From NCBI GenBank assembly GCA_035575515.1, contig DATLXU010000020.1, positions 1 to 8,100 on the forward strand: a DNA stretch of 8,100 nucleotides, written 5' to 3'. This DNA is from DATLXU01 sp035575515. GTDB taxonomy: Bacteria; Acidobacteriota; Blastocatellia; UBA7656. The position numbers and the translations under genes are program-made. Each line of letters begins with the position of its first letter. Position 1 is the first letter of the stretch. The notes beneath the pieces are model-generated. The model saw only the letters and a list, made by a program, of their open reading frames with translations. It did not search any database and was not told where the DNA came from. Below are positions 7,031-8,100 of the stretch, in pieces.

Positions 7031-8100
7031 CTATTGGGCGCTGACTAACGGGGAACGCCGCACGATGCCTCGCAACAAGGTCGTAAGATCAAAAAGTCTC
7101 GCTCGCCCGCCAAGCACAAGAACGACTAAGAGATATACTGTCAGAGTAAGAACGCATTCAACGATTAATCGCAGAGCATCGGTTGATATATGCGCTCCGA
7201 GATTCCAGGCAGCCAGACCGCCGGATATAGCCGCGACAACAGGCACTGTGAATGTTGCAAACAGCGCACGATTGAGCTGTCTCGTTACAACCTTAACAGT
7301 TGCGCACAACACCACCGTTAAAGCCACCACAGCCAGAAGGTCGCCATACGCGGCCCCGACCACTCCCCAGCGGTTCGCCAGAAAAGGAATGCTAACTAAG
7401 AGGACTACAATCTGAACGATTGTTGCTATCCCAACGAGATGCGCGCGCCCTGTTCCTGTCAATAGAGCGCCGCAGGCAAAAATGAGCGGACCAAACAGGA
7501 CAGTAAAACACATCACGCGCAAAGCAGGAATGAGCGGAAGCCATTTGGCTCCAAGAACAAAAGTCACAATTAGCGGAGATGAAACAAAAAGCACGGCACA
7601 GACAGGAGCAAGCAACAAGTAAGAATGCTTCAAGCATTCGCGAAAGCCGCGATCTACTCTTTCAGGGTCTCCTTGAATGCGCGCAAGCGTCGGGATGAAC
7701 ACAAAGTTTATTGCGGAAGCGAAGACATTTGCTGGCATACGTGAAGCATTCCATGCCATAGAGTAAAAACTCATAGCCAGAGGACCTATCGCGGCTGTCA
7801 CTACAAGATTATCAATGCGACCGCCTAGGTAGCCGCCGAAACCGCCCACAAACATCTTGAAAGAGCCAGCCATTGCTTCGCGCCAAATACTTAGCGAAGG
7901 CCAGCCGTGCCATCTCGGCAGCCCTTGCAGCCAGAGGCGTAGCCAGACAACAAGAACAACGACGACCGTCGCCGCCACATTTGCCCAAGCAACACCAACA
8001 GCTCCATAGCCCTCGACCAAAAGAAAGAGAGCCAGCCCTACAAAAATCACTGGTTGTAGAATCTGAGTAAGTGCGAGGAAATTCAGATCAAGACGGCGTT
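7031..8100 (-). CDS. Wzx-like polysaccharide flippase (MOP superfamily), partial at 5' end
   Basis: The frame is open to the right edge and gives 355 residues of the C-terminal part. A GTG at 8050 is in frame, but coding continues past it with LNFLALTQILQP just upstream, so it is not the true start. The protein is very hydrophobic, with membrane segments near residues 16-30, 35-56, 82-110, 122-138, 159-183, 192-213, 219-239, 246-270, 278-298 and 308-330. RIDNLVVTAAIGPLAMSFYSMAWNAS (94-119) is the conserved mid-protein region of Wzx and WzxC flippases, with the usual Asp before a membrane helix. Such proteins move undecaprenyl-linked repeat units across the inner membrane. The family's usual length is 420-500 residues, so roughly 80-140 are missing. 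No Wzy polymerase is seen in the window. Confidence 0.93.
   Translation of the reverse strand, partial: RRLDLNFLALTQILQPVIFVGLALFLLVEGYGAVGVAWANVAATVVVVLVVWLRLWLQGLPRWHGWPSLSIWREAMAGSFKMFVGGFGGYLGGRIDNLVVTAAIGPLAMSFYSMAWNASRMPANVFASAINFVFIPTLARIQGDPERVDRGFRECLKHSYLLLAPVCAVLFVSSPLIVTFVLGAKWLPLIPALRVMCFTVLFGPLIFACGALLTGTGRAHLVGIATIVQIVVLLVSIPFLANRWGVVGAAYGDLLAVVALTVVLCATVKVVTRQLNRALFATFTVPVVAAISGGLAAWNLGAHISTDALRLIVECVLTLTVYLLVVLVLGGRARLFDLTTLLRGIVRRSPLVSAQ

Noticed and set aside
1..8100. CRISPR, tRNA, IS element, toxin-antitoxin or phage-defence genes
   Set aside because: No repeat array, terminal inverted repeat, transposase or defence motif was seen; virtually all bases are accounted for by glycan-biosynthesis genes.

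Overview
The window is a stretch of a bacterial surface-polysaccharide (O-antigen, capsule or exopolysaccharide) gene cluster. Every supported gene lies on the minus strand, so transcription runs from base 8100 towards base 1. In that order the genes are: a Wzx-like flippase (5' end outside the window), an FkbM-family methyltransferase, a GT4 glycosyltransferase, glucose-1-phosphate cytidylyltransferase (rfbF), CDP-glucose 4,6-dehydratase (rfbG), a second short-chain dehydrogenase/epimerase, an FAD-dependent flavoprotein, and a GT2 glycosyltransferase that runs off the left edge.

The genes are packed as one apparent operon. Junctions are a 22-base gap, an 8-base overlap, a 5-base gap, a 4-base ATGA overlap, a 23-base overlap, a 16-base overlap and an 8-base gap. 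No non-coding stretch exceeds 22 bases. I saw no promoter, terminator, RNA gene, insertion sequence, CRISPR array or tRNA. The promoter must lie beyond base 8100 and the transcript end beyond base 1.

Biochemically, rfbF and rfbG would turn glucose-1-phosphate and CTP into CDP-4-keto-6-deoxy-D-glucose. The following SDR probably reduces or epimerises this or a later intermediate. The flavoprotein belongs to the broad family that holds UDP-galactopyranose mutase and protoporphyrinogen/amine oxidases, so it may act on the same nucleotide sugar. The GT4 and GT2 enzymes would add sugars to the lipid-linked repeat unit, the FkbM protein may O-methylate it, and the flippase would carry it across the inner membrane. 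The RfbH-type 3-dehydrase of 3,6-dideoxyhexose pathways is not in the window, so the final sugar is open.

Base composition differs along the window. Bases 1 to about 4700 are rich in GCGC words and high in GC. Bases 4700 to 8100 look lower and more even, as if two modules of different history were joined just upstream of rfbF.

The organism cannot be named with confidence. A lipid-linked glycan pathway with a CDP-hexose module and moderate to high GC fits a Gram-negative-type bacterium. The proteins would not be out of place in Acidobacteriota, but that is only an impression.
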